DNA of 63,185 bases from an uncultured Bacteroidota bacterium (GTDB taxonomy: Bacteria; Bacteroidota; Bacteroidia; Flavobacteriales; Flavobacteriaceae). The stretch lies in contig CABYPD010000005.1 in the NCBI GenBank assembly GCA_902520835.1, positions 7,501 through 70,685 on the forward strand. Reading direction: 5' to 3'. The notes under the pieces are model-generated. The model did not search any database. It saw only the letters and a list, made by a program, of their open reading frames with translations, and was not told where the DNA came from. The position numbers were made by a program, and so were the translations under genes. Shown here piece by piece: positions 54,468 to 62,982 of this stretch. How positions within the stretch are numbered: the stretch's first letter is position 1; the number at the start of each line of letters is the position of its first letter.

Positions 54468-56491
54468 AAAAAATATTAATTATTATTTCTTTAGTTTTTT
54501 TGGGTTGTAAATCTAAAACATCTTCCAACTTTTCCGTAAATAATCTTTTTTCAAATCACATGGTATTGCAACAAGATGCTATGGTTAATATATGGGGAAA
54601 GGCAAAAGAAGGATCAGAAATTATTGTGAGTACAAGCTGGGGAGAAAAAATATCAACATTTGCCGATAAGGATGGTAATTGGTTAACACCTGTTCAAACC
54701 CCAGAATTTGATAACAAATCACATAAAGTTGTCATAAGATCCTCTAAAAATACAATTGAAATAAAAGATGTTGTTTTAGGTGAAGTTTGGTTAGCTTCTG
54801 GGCAATCTAATATGGAAATGCCAATGAAGGGATTTAAATACGCTAGAGTTCATGAATTAATAGAGGGTGCAGATCAAGAAATTTCTAATGCAACTTTCCC
54901 TAAAATTAGGATGTTTACTGTGGAAAGAGTAATTGCTTATAGTCCAGTTGATAATGTCCAAGGTAAATGGGTTGTTTGTACTCCAAAATCCGTTAACGAT
55001 TTCTCTGCAGTTGCTTATTTTTTTGGAAAGAAAATTCACCAAAAATTAAATGTTCCAGTTGGACTTATTCATTCAAGCTGGGGTGGATCACCTGCAGAAA
55101 GTTGGGTAAGAAATGATTTTATCGAAAAAATAAAAGGTTTTGAAAACACTTCTGAAAGATTACAAATAGCTATGGATCCTAATACTGATTACAATCGTTG
55201 GGTAGCTAACCATTCATTTGTTAAACGTAATGATTTGATTGGTGTTGATGAATTTAAATGGGTTGAAGAAAAAAACAAGGATTTTATAGTGAATAATTTC
55301 AATGATGATTCTTGGATTGAAACAAACACTCAAGGTGTTATCAAAGCATTTGAAAAAGATGATTTCAATGGTGTAGGTTGGATAAGGCAAAAGATTAATA
55401 TAGATGAAATGTCTAACAAAGAATTGGTTTTTGATATTGGTGAAACTGATGATTTATATACTGTTTTTATCAATGGTGAAATGATTGGGAGAAAAGAGTA
55501 TTGGGGTTTCGCTTCAACAAAATATAAATTTAATAGTGATGTATTAAAAAAAGGAGAAAATACAGTTAGTATAAGATTTATTGATGTATGGGGTAATGGC
55601 GGTCTAGATCCTGATCCTAGAAGGGGAATTTATTCAGGTGATAAAAAAATAATTTCCCTAAGTGAACAATGGAAATTAAATATTATTTGTTATCAAACAT
55701 CTGGTGATTTCTATATTTTAAAAACAATAGGTGAAAAAATTGCAATTCCATCGCCCAATCGAATGCCTCATAGCCCTCATTCACCTACTACACTTTACAA
55801 CGGAATGATAGCTCCATTATCTAAGTATAGCCTTAAAGGTTTTATTTGGTATCAAGGTGAGTCAAACCAAGGTCGAGCCGAACAATATAAAACTCTTTTT
55901 CCTGCTGTAATTGATAGTTGGAGATCACAATGGGCTAATGAGAATTTACCATTTTATTATGCGCAAATTGCTCCTTTTGGGGGATATGACAATAGAACTG
56001 AAAGCTCAGATAGAATTACCTCTGCTGAGCTTAGAGAAAGCCAAATGTTGACAATGAAAAAATCTAATGTTGGTATGGCAATTACAACAGATTTGGGAGA
56101 CCCAAAATCTATTCATCCTCCGAAGAAAAAAGAGGTTGGTGATCGCTTAGCTCTTTGGGCTCTTAATAAAGATTATAATTTTAAAGACTTAGTGCATTCA
56201 GGACCAATTTATAAATCAGTTGATTTTAATAACGGAAAAGCATTAGTTTCTTTTGATTATGCTGATTCAGGGTTATATTGCCCAGATGATAAAATTGAAC
56301 ATTTTGAAATAGCTGGAAGAGATAAAAAATATTATCCTGCTGAATCAAAGATAATTGGAAATAAGATTATGCTATGGTCTGATGAAGTTAAAAAACCTTA
56401 CTCAGTTAGACTAGGATGGAAAAACTATTTTGAAATGAATTTATTTAACAAAGAAGGGCTCCCAGCTTCTTCTTTCAGGTCATTAGAATAA
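54464..56491 (+). CDS. SGNH/SASA-type carbohydrate acetylesterase 2 with inserted beta-domain
   Basis: 675 residues. The lipobox is FLGC (Cys15). The catalytic Ser115 lies in VWLASGQSNMEMP. FIWYQGESNQGRAEQY is the third block, and DLGDPKSIHPPKKKEVGDRL supplies Asp/His. The galactose-binding-like insert (about 215-420) matches that of SASA 1 (GWIRQKINIDE, YTVFINGEMIGR). Both paralogues end in nearly the same GLPASSF sequence. The two are separated by an esterase and two sulfatases, so they probably remove acetyl groups from different positions. Confidence 0.87.
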   Translation: MKKILIIISLVFLGCKSKTSSNFSVNNLFSNHMVLQQDAMVNIWGKAKEGSEIIVSTSWGEKISTFADKDGNWLTPVQTPEFDNKSHKVVIRSSKNTIEIKDVVLGEVWLASGQSNMEMPMKGFKYARVHELIEGADQEISNATFPKIRMFTVERVIAYSPVDNVQGKWVVCTPKSVNDFSAVAYFFGKKIHQKLNVPVGLIHSSWGGSPAESWVRNDFIEKIKGFENTSERLQIAMDPNTDYNRWVANHSFVKRNDLIGVDEFKWVEEKNKDFIVNNFNDDSWIETNTQGVIKAFEKDDFNGVGWIRQKINIDEMSNKELVFDIGETDDLYTVFINGEMIGRKEYWGFASTKYKFNSDVLKKGENTVSIRFIDVWGNGGLDPDPRRGIYSGDKKIISLSEQWKLNIICYQTSGDFYILKTIGEKIAIPSPNRMPHSPHSPTTLYNGMIAPLSKYSLKGFIWYQGESNQGRAEQYKTLFPAVIDSWRSQWANENLPFYYAQIAPFGGYDNRTESSDRITSAELRESQMLTMKKSNVGMAITTDLGDPKSIHPPKKKEVGDRLALWALNKDYNFKDLVHSGPIYKSVDFNNGKALVSFDYADSGLYCPDDKIEHFEIAGRDKKYYPAESKIIGNKIMLWSDEVKKPYSVRLGWKNYFEMNLFNKEGLPASSFRSLE

Positions 56492-56507
56492 TTATTAATT
56501 TAATAAT

Positions 56508-57929
56508 ATGAAACTTAAGCTAAAATATAAATCAATAATAAAAACTTTAATTGCATCTTTTTTTATAGTTTCTTGTTCACAAAAAAATGATACAAGACCG
56601 AATATTGTTTTATTATTAGCTGACGATCTTGGTTACAATGAACTCGGGTCATATGGACAAAAGATTATAAAAACTCCACACATCGATTCATTGGCCAAGA
56701 AAAGCATGATGTTTACTGATTTTTATGCTGGTAGCACAGTATGTTCTCCATCAAGAGCAGTTTTATTGACAGGAAAAAGTTCAAGCCATGTTTCAATTAG
56801 AGGTAATGCTGCATTTATAAAAGATAGTGTATGGAGACAAATAGCTCTTGATAAAAATGAGTATACTCTAGGAGAAATGTTCAAAGAAGCTGGCTATCAA
56901 TCAGCTTTTGTAGGTAAATGGCACTTAGATACCGCTGATCAACCAGAAACATGGGCATTTTCACATGGTTTTGATTTTGCAGCTCAAGAGCAATGGGGTG
57001 GTTCAACTGATAAGTATAAAAATCCAGGTTTATGGCTCAATGGTAATGAAGAGCAACTTCCTTATGATTTCAACAAGCATGATTGTAAAGATGCATTTTA
57101 TACTGATACTGCATTTAAGTTTTTGGAAGAAAAGTCTAATGAAAAGCCTTTTTTTCTTTTCATGTCTTACAGAGCTCCTCATTCTTTTGAAGGGCCAATC
57201 AGAGATACACTATGGTATTCAGAAGAGGATTGGCCTAAAGTTGAACAGGCACAAGCTGCCAAAATAACACTACAAGACCAGCAAGTTGGAAGGTTATTAG
57301 AAAAACTAGAATCAATGAATGAACTGGATAATACTATTGTATTATATACCAGTGACAATGGAGCTCATTTTAATCATGATAATGTCAATGGACATCAATT
57401 GGAATTTTTCGACAGCAATGGAAATTTAAGAGGTGGAAAGAGAGATTTATATGAGGGTGGATTACGAGTTCCATTAATTGTATATTGGAAAAATAAAATA
57501 ATTCCGGGATCTAAAACTAACCACATATCCGGATTTAGAGATATTATGACAACCTTTGCTGAAATTATAGGAATTAAAAAACCCTCACACAATAAAGGGA
57601 TATCGTTTCTACCAACATTACTTAATCAGAAACAAAAAAAACACGAGTTTTTGAACTGGGAATTTCAATTAAGTGGTTCATTCCAAGAACTGCCTGACGG
57701 AGGTTTTAGACAATCAGTCAGACTTGGTGATTTTAAAGCTGTGAGATATGGAATTAATTCTAAAACGGAAGTTTATAACTTAAAGGAAGATGAATCTGAA
57801 ACTATTGATATTGCAAACCTTCATCCTAAAATCGTCGAAAAAGCTGAACAGATATTTTTAAGTGAAAGAAGTGATACTTTCGGTTTTCCTTATGGGGGAG
57901 TAGTTCAGGATTTTATACCAGAAAATTAA
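56508..57929 (+). CDS. Sulfatase 4 (arylsulfatase A-like S1 subgroup), lipoprotein
   Basis: 473 residues. The lipobox is IVSC (Cys23). The metal site is LLLADDLGYNELGSYG (Asp39, Asp40). The formylglycine motif is CSPSRAVLLTG with Cys79. GKWHLD and YTSDNGAHF complete the active site, and LRGGKRDLYEGGLRVP is the typical distal motif. This arylsulfatase A-like branch is common in marine PULs; the sulfated position cannot be deduced. It starts 16 nt after SASA 2. Confidence 0.92.
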   Translation: MKLKLKYKSIIKTLIASFFIVSCSQKNDTRPNIVLLLADDLGYNELGSYGQKIIKTPHIDSLAKKSMMFTDFYAGSTVCSPSRAVLLTGKSSSHVSIRGNAAFIKDSVWRQIALDKNEYTLGEMFKEAGYQSAFVGKWHLDTADQPETWAFSHGFDFAAQEQWGGSTDKYKNPGLWLNGNEEQLPYDFNKHDCKDAFYTDTAFKFLEEKSNEKPFFLFMSYRAPHSFEGPIRDTLWYSEEDWPKVEQAQAAKITLQDQQVGRLLEKLESMNELDNTIVLYTSDNGAHFNHDNVNGHQLEFFDSNGNLRGGKRDLYEGGLRVPLIVYWKNKIIPGSKTNHISGFRDIMTTFAEIIGIKKPSHNKGISFLPTLLNQKQKKHEFLNWEFQLSGSFQELPDGGFRQSVRLGDFKAVRYGINSKTEVYNLKEDESETIDIANLHPKIVEKAEQIFLSERSDTFGFPYGGVVQDFIPEN

Positions 57930-57939
57930 GGCATTGTAG

Positions 57940-60393
57940 ATGAAACTAATCACAGACAATCACCTAAGATTTACTTTGAGAAAATATAATTTAATTAAAT
58001 TTTTTCTAGCTTCAGTTTTGATTATATCATTAGGATGTAGTAACATTTTTAATCAAGTTGAAGTTAAATCCCCAGATGGACAAAATAAATTTATCTTACA
58101 TCTAAATAAAGGGAAATTATACTATAAAGTTAATAGAAACAAAAAAAAAATAATATCGAAATCCCTTTTAGGAATTAAATTTAAAGATGGACAGTCTCTA
58201 ATTGATGGTTTTAATTATGTGGATACAAAAAGTGACAATGTAGATCAAACATGGGAGCAGCCTTGGGGAGAACAAAAACTAATAAGAAATAACTACAATG
58301 AAGCTGTAGTGTCTTTTGAATCAACAAGTGAAACGAATAAACAAATTGATATAATAGTAAGAGCTTACAATGATGGAATTGCATTCAGATATCATGTCAA
58401 AAAAGTTGGTGAAACAAAAGAATTAACAATCTCTGATGAAATTACAGAATTTGATATTGCTGAGGACGCAAAATCATGGTGGATAAAAGCTTATGACCCA
58501 AAGAGATATGAACAACTATATACAGAATCATCAATTTCAGAAATCGATACCGTTCATACTCCTCTCACAATGAAATTTAATGATGGAACTCATCTTAGCA
58601 TTCATGAAGCATCGCTTATAAACTACTCTTCCATGCAAATTGCTGGGAGTAATTCAACTAAGTTACATTGTGACTTGGCCCCATGGGCAAATGGAGATAA
58701 GGTTAGAACATCAGTGCCATTTAAAACACCTTGGCGAACTATTAAAGTAACTGATTCTGCTCAGGATCTAGTGTCTTCTTTTTTGAATTTGAACTGTAAT
58801 CCACCAAATGAATTAACGGATGTTTCTTGGATCAACCCCTCAAAATACATTGGAATATGGTGGGGTATGATCACAGGAAAATGGACTTGGGGAGAAGGTT
58901 TTAGGCATGGAGCTACAAATGAAAGAGGAAAAAAATATATTGATTTTGCCGCAAAACATGGATTCGATGAGGTTCTTATTGAAGGGGTTTCATCAGGGTT
59001 TACTGGATTATTTCCTGGGGACACCGTAACAACAAGTTACACGAAAACCACTCCTGATTTTGATCTAGTAGAAATTCAAAATTATGCTAAATCTAAAGGG
59101 GTTTCATTACAAGCTTATCATGAAACAAGTGCAAGTACGTTAAATTACATGGCTCAAGCTGATGATGCATATGCTATTATGAAAAAAATTGGAATGCAAA
59201 AGGCAAAAATAGGACATGTTGGGACAATGATGGATAAAGTAGAATATCATTACGGGCAGCATGCTGTAAACTATTACAGAGAAGTTGTCAAGAAAGCTGC
59301 TAAATATAATGTTGCAGTTAATTTTCACGAGCCTGTAAAAGATACTGGAGAAAGACGTACTTATCCCAATATTTTAACTAGAGAAGGAGCCAGAGGAATG
59401 GAATACAATGCTTGGGGTAACGGAGGAAATCCAGTAAATCACACTTTAATACTTCCTTTTACCAGAATGTTAGAATCACCCATGGACTTCACTCCAGGAA
59501 TTTTTGATTTATTGTATGAAAAATTAGACAATAATTCAATTGACGAGATTCCTGTTAAAATAAGTTTTTTTGATGAGGGTAATGGTTTTACTAATGTTAG
59601 GTACAAAGGAGGAGAATCATTTTGGCAAACAAAACCGATGTCACTTGAATACAAAATTGTAAATAATGACACTACTTACATATGGACAATATCGGAAATG
59701 ATGAAGCCTGGTGTTTGGGATTGGGGTATTGCAGCACATGATATTGCTACAGACAATAACAACACTTGGATTCTCGGGAAAATAAACATGAGTAACAGAT
59801 CAGTTAAAATTTCTAAAAATGGAAAAATCTCTGGTGATATATCAATAACAATTCCTAATCTAGGTTTAGATAATAATGAAAAGTTTAGAGCTTCTAAAGA
59901 AGATTTAAATGAAATTGGCACCAATGTTTTTGGAAAAACACAAAGAGTAAACACCACATTAGCTAAACAACTTGCCTACTACCTGGTTTTGTACAGCCCG
60001 ATGCAAATGGCATCAGACTTTATTGAAAATTATAAAGATCAACCTGCTTTGCAATTCATTAAAGATGTTCCAGTAGACTGGGAATTAACAAAAGTTGTTA
60101 ATGCAGAAATAGGTGAATTCATAACCATAGCTAGAAAAGATAAAGACAGTAAAGACTGGTATTTAGGGTCCATAACAAATGAAAAAGCGAGACGTTTTTT
60201 AATACCTACAAATTTTTTAGAGCCTAACAAAAAATACATAGCAACTATTTACAAAGACGGAGAAAATGCTAACTGGGAAACTAACCCTTATGATTTATCT
60301 ATTGAAGAAAGCACTTTTTCCAGTGATAGTATTTTAAATTTAAATCTTGCATCAGGTGGAGGAACTGCAATAAGATTTAAGTATATTGAATAA
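57940..60393 (+). CDS. Glycoside hydrolase family 97, inverting SusB-like type, lipoprotein
   Basis: 817 residues. The lipobox is SLGC (Cys33). An N-terminal beta-sandwich precedes a TIM barrel. Glu395 (AYHETS), Glu464 (NFHEPVK), Glu482 and Glu488 (TREGARGME) have the same spacing as Glu439, Glu508, Glu526 and Glu532 of SusB. Those are the two water-activating and the acid/calcium residues of inverting GH97 alpha-glucosidases. Retaining GH97 members replace the first two by a nucleophilic Asp, which is not seen here. It is therefore probably an exo-acting alpha-glucosidase. A 10-A run (58141-58150) is in-frame. Confidence 0.9.
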   Translation: MKLITDNHLRFTLRKYNLIKFFLASVLIISLGCSNIFNQVEVKSPDGQNKFILHLNKGKLYYKVNRNKKKIISKSLLGIKFKDGQSLIDGFNYVDTKSDNVDQTWEQPWGEQKLIRNNYNEAVVSFESTSETNKQIDIIVRAYNDGIAFRYHVKKVGETKELTISDEITEFDIAEDAKSWWIKAYDPKRYEQLYTESSISEIDTVHTPLTMKFNDGTHLSIHEASLINYSSMQIAGSNSTKLHCDLAPWANGDKVRTSVPFKTPWRTIKVTDSAQDLVSSFLNLNCNPPNELTDVSWINPSKYIGIWWGMITGKWTWGEGFRHGATNERGKKYIDFAAKHGFDEVLIEGVSSGFTGLFPGDTVTTSYTKTTPDFDLVEIQNYAKSKGVSLQAYHETSASTLNYMAQADDAYAIMKKIGMQKAKIGHVGTMMDKVEYHYGQHAVNYYREVVKKAAKYNVAVNFHEPVKDTGERRTYPNILTREGARGMEYNAWGNGGNPVNHTLILPFTRMLESPMDFTPGIFDLLYEKLDNNSIDEIPVKISFFDEGNGFTNVRYKGGESFWQTKPMSLEYKIVNNDTTYIWTISEMMKPGVWDWGIAAHDIATDNNNTWILGKINMSNRSVKISKNGKISGDISITIPNLGLDNNEKFRASKEDLNEIGTNVFGKTQRVNTTLAKQLAYYLVLYSPMQMASDFIENYKDQPALQFIKDVPVDWELTKVVNAEIGEFITIARKDKDSKDWYLGSITNEKARRFLIPTNFLEPNKKYIATIYKDGENANWETNPYDLSIEESTFSSDSILNLNLASGGGTAIRFKYIE

Positions 60394-60422
60394 TAATTAA
60401 TTTATAAATTCAAATTAACTAT

Positions 60423-61829
60423 ATGAAGCATTTTATTTACATTTTTATAATAATTACAATATTTTCTTGTGGTATTGATTCCAATAAAAACACAAATTTA
60501 GATTTACTTCCTAATATTGTTTTGATATATACTGATGATCAAGGTTATGGAGATTTAAGTTCTTATGGATCTATGTCTATAAATACACCAAACATTGATG
60601 CATTAGCTAAAAATGGAGCCAAACTAACTAGTTTTCTGAACGCTTCTTCAACTTGTTCTCCATCAAGAGCAGCTCTTCTTACTGGTTCATATCCTATTAG
60701 AACGGGAGTTACAAACGTTTTATGGCCAAGAAGTGGTGGAATGTGGGGCGGTGGAAATAGTAAAACCTTAAAAGGTCTAAACCCAAATGAAATTACAATA
60801 GCTGAGGTTTTAAAAGATGTTGGATACTCTACTGCTATGTCTGGAAAATGGCATTTAGGGGATGAACTTCCTTTTTTACCAACTCAACAAGGTTTTGATA
60901 CATATTTTGGAATTCCCTATTCAAATGATATGAATGTTAAAAATCTTCCTGTATTATTAGATAATGAAATTATTGAAAAAGTTCCAGATCAATCTTTACT
61001 TACTCAGAGGTATACAGATTTTGCTATTGATTTTATTAATGATTTAGATGATGACAAACCCTTCTTTATTTACTTAGCTCATACTATGCCCCACATACCA
61101 ATTTATGCTTCAGAAGATTTTCAAGGAACATCTAAGGGAAGTGTCTATGGTGATGTCATAGAAGAAATAGATTTTAATGTTGGGCGATTAGTTAATTTAC
61201 TTAAAGAAAAAGATATTTATGATAATACTATTTTTATATATACATCAGATAATGGACCATGGCTAAATTATGGTAATCATGCTGGAACATCAGGTGAGTT
61301 AAGAGGAGGAAAGTTTGATGTTTTTGAAGGTGGTTATAGAGTTCCTTGTGTTATATCGTGGCCAAATGTAATAAAAAAAGGAATTGAAATTGATCAATTA
61401 ATTTCAACAATTGATATTATGCCAACTATTTGTTCCATTACAGGAGCTGAACTGCCAAAAAATAAAATTGATGGAATAAACGTATTGGATGCATTAAAAA
61501 ATACTAATATGGCCGATTTAGATGATAGATTTTTTTATTATCATAAAGGAGAAAAATTATATGGAGTAAGACAAGGAAAATGGAAATATCTGGCACCATC
61601 TACATATAATGAAATTCTTTTCCCAGGAGAGGATGGTAAGCACGGTGTTTCAACATGGCAAAAAGATTTCCCTGAAGCTCTATTTAACTTAGATACTGAT
61701 ATTAGAGAATTAAACAATAGATTAAGTGAATATCCAGAAATAGCATCAATTTTAAAAAATCAACTTTTATTATTTCAAGAAGAACTTGACAACGAATCAA
61801 GACCCATAGGAGAAATTGATAGAGAATAA
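60423..61829 (+). CDS. Sulfatase 5 (arylsulfatase A-like S1 subgroup), lipoprotein
   Basis: 468 residues. The lipobox is IFSC (Cys16). The metal site is LIYTDDQGYGDLSSYG (Asp38, Asp39). The formylglycine motif is CSPSRAALLTG with Cys78. GKWHLGD and YTSDNGPWLNYG complete the site, with LRGGKFDVFEGGYRVP downstream. It is distinct from sulfatase 4 although in the same broad branch. The stop is only 2 nt from the lgt ATG, so lgt is probably expressed from the PUL transcript at least in part. Confidence 0.92.
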   Translation: MKHFIYIFIIITIFSCGIDSNKNTNLDLLPNIVLIYTDDQGYGDLSSYGSMSINTPNIDALAKNGAKLTSFLNASSTCSPSRAALLTGSYPIRTGVTNVLWPRSGGMWGGGNSKTLKGLNPNEITIAEVLKDVGYSTAMSGKWHLGDELPFLPTQQGFDTYFGIPYSNDMNVKNLPVLLDNEIIEKVPDQSLLTQRYTDFAIDFINDLDDDKPFFIYLAHTMPHIPIYASEDFQGTSKGSVYGDVIEEIDFNVGRLVNLLKEKDIYDNTIFIYTSDNGPWLNYGNHAGTSGELRGGKFDVFEGGYRVPCVISWPNVIKKGIEIDQLISTIDIMPTICSITGAELPKNKIDGINVLDALKNTNMADLDDRFFYYHKGEKLYGVRQGKWKYLAPSTYNEILFPGEDGKHGVSTWQKDFPEALFNLDTDIRELNNRLSEYPEIASILKNQLLLFQEELDNESRPIGEIDRE

Positions 61830-61831
61830 TT

Positions 61832-62980
61832 ATGCTTTTTTCACCATCAATATTATGGGACCCAAATATTTTTTTATATGAAGGTGATTTTATTTCAGTT
61901 CGTTGGTATAGTGTATTGTTCATATTAGGATTTGTTATTGGTCGTTTCTTGGTAGTTGGTGCATACAAAAGAGAAAAAAGGTATGATACAACAGTTGATT
62001 TGCAGATGTTATATATGGTTTTTGGAATTTTGATTGGATCAAGATTAGGTCATGTTATCTTTTATGAACCTGAGATATTAAGTCGTGGTATACAAGAAAT
62101 CTTCTTTTTTTGGAAAGGTGGCTTAGCAAGTCATGGTGCAGCTATTGGAATCCTTTCAGGAATGGCATTATATTCATTCAAAATAGAGATTAAATCATTC
62201 AAAATTAATTTCATAGATAGGTTAAGACGCGGATATAATTATTTACAAGTTATGGACCGAATGATAATAGCTGTTGCTATAGGCTGCGCATTGATAAGGC
62301 TAGGTAATTTTGTAAATTCTGAAACTATTGGTTTACAAACTCAAAGTAATTATGGACTGCTATTTGTAAATCCTACTGAAGAAAGGATCATACAGCAACT
62401 ACCATTTGTAAAGAAAGTTTCTTTTTATGAAACAGGAGACTTTTACAAGGTTGGTCAGCCAGTATTAAATACTAAAATATTTTTTGATAATGAGGAATAT
62501 AAAGAAGATAGAATCAAGGAAAGTGTAAAAAAAACATTGACTACTTTACATCCAGAAAAAGTATATGCAAATTCCAGTATAATAAACCCTTTTAAAGACC
62601 AAGTAAAATATACATTTAAAAGAAATAACTCTGATTTTTATATGGAATATGAAACTGTAGGTATTTATCGACATCCAGCCCAACTATATGAGTCACTTAT
62701 ATATTTGATAATTGGAATTATTATGTTTATAGTTTTGTATAGATATAGAATAAATCTGCGCCATGGAAGCTTACTGGCATTCTTTTTTATTACTGCCTTT
62801 GGAGGAAGATTTTTTTTAGAATATTTTAAAGAAAATCAAGTAAAAAATGAATTATTAGAATTAAATAATTTATTGGGAATAAGTTTAAATTTAGGTCAAT
62901 TACTCAGTATACCATTTGTATTGGTTGGAATATATATGTTTTTTTACAAAAGGAGATCAAATTCTTTTTTTGTTCAATAA
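61832..62980 (+). CDS. lgt: Prolipoprotein diacylglyceryl transferase
   Basis: 382 residues, longer than the roughly 290 of E. coli Lgt because of a hydrophilic insert of about 90 residues (about 175-265), usual in flavobacteria. About seven membrane spans are present. The signature RLGNFVNSE (part of GRxGNFxNxE) and the GGLASHGAAIG loop with its His are visible, plus the distal YRHPAQLYES. It transfers diacylglycerol from phosphatidylglycerol to the lipobox Cys of prolipoproteins. Essential in most Gram-negatives. It follows sulfatase 5 by 2 nt and ends 2 nt from a convergent gene. Confidence 0.93.
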   Translation: MLFSPSILWDPNIFLYEGDFISVRWYSVLFILGFVIGRFLVVGAYKREKRYDTTVDLQMLYMVFGILIGSRLGHVIFYEPEILSRGIQEIFFFWKGGLASHGAAIGILSGMALYSFKIEIKSFKINFIDRLRRGYNYLQVMDRMIIAVAIGCALIRLGNFVNSETIGLQTQSNYGLLFVNPTEERIIQQLPFVKKVSFYETGDFYKVGQPVLNTKIFFDNEEYKEDRIKESVKKTLTTLHPEKVYANSSIINPFKDQVKYTFKRNNSDFYMEYETVGIYRHPAQLYESLIYLIIGIIMFIVLYRYRINLRHGSLLAFFFITAFGGRFFLEYFKENQVKNELLELNNLLGISLNLGQLLSIPFVLVGIYMFFYKRRSNSFFVQ

Positions 62981-62982
62981 TA

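Noticed and set aside
48321-56491. Sialic-acid catabolism suggested by the sialate O-acetylesterase label
   Set aside because: No sialidase, NanA, NanE or transporter genes are nearby, and the inserted domain fits plant/algal-glycan acetylesterases better.
36397-62980. PUL as a recent mobile island
   Set aside because: No integrase, transposase, tRNA gene or flanking repeats were seen, and base composition is only slightly different by eye.
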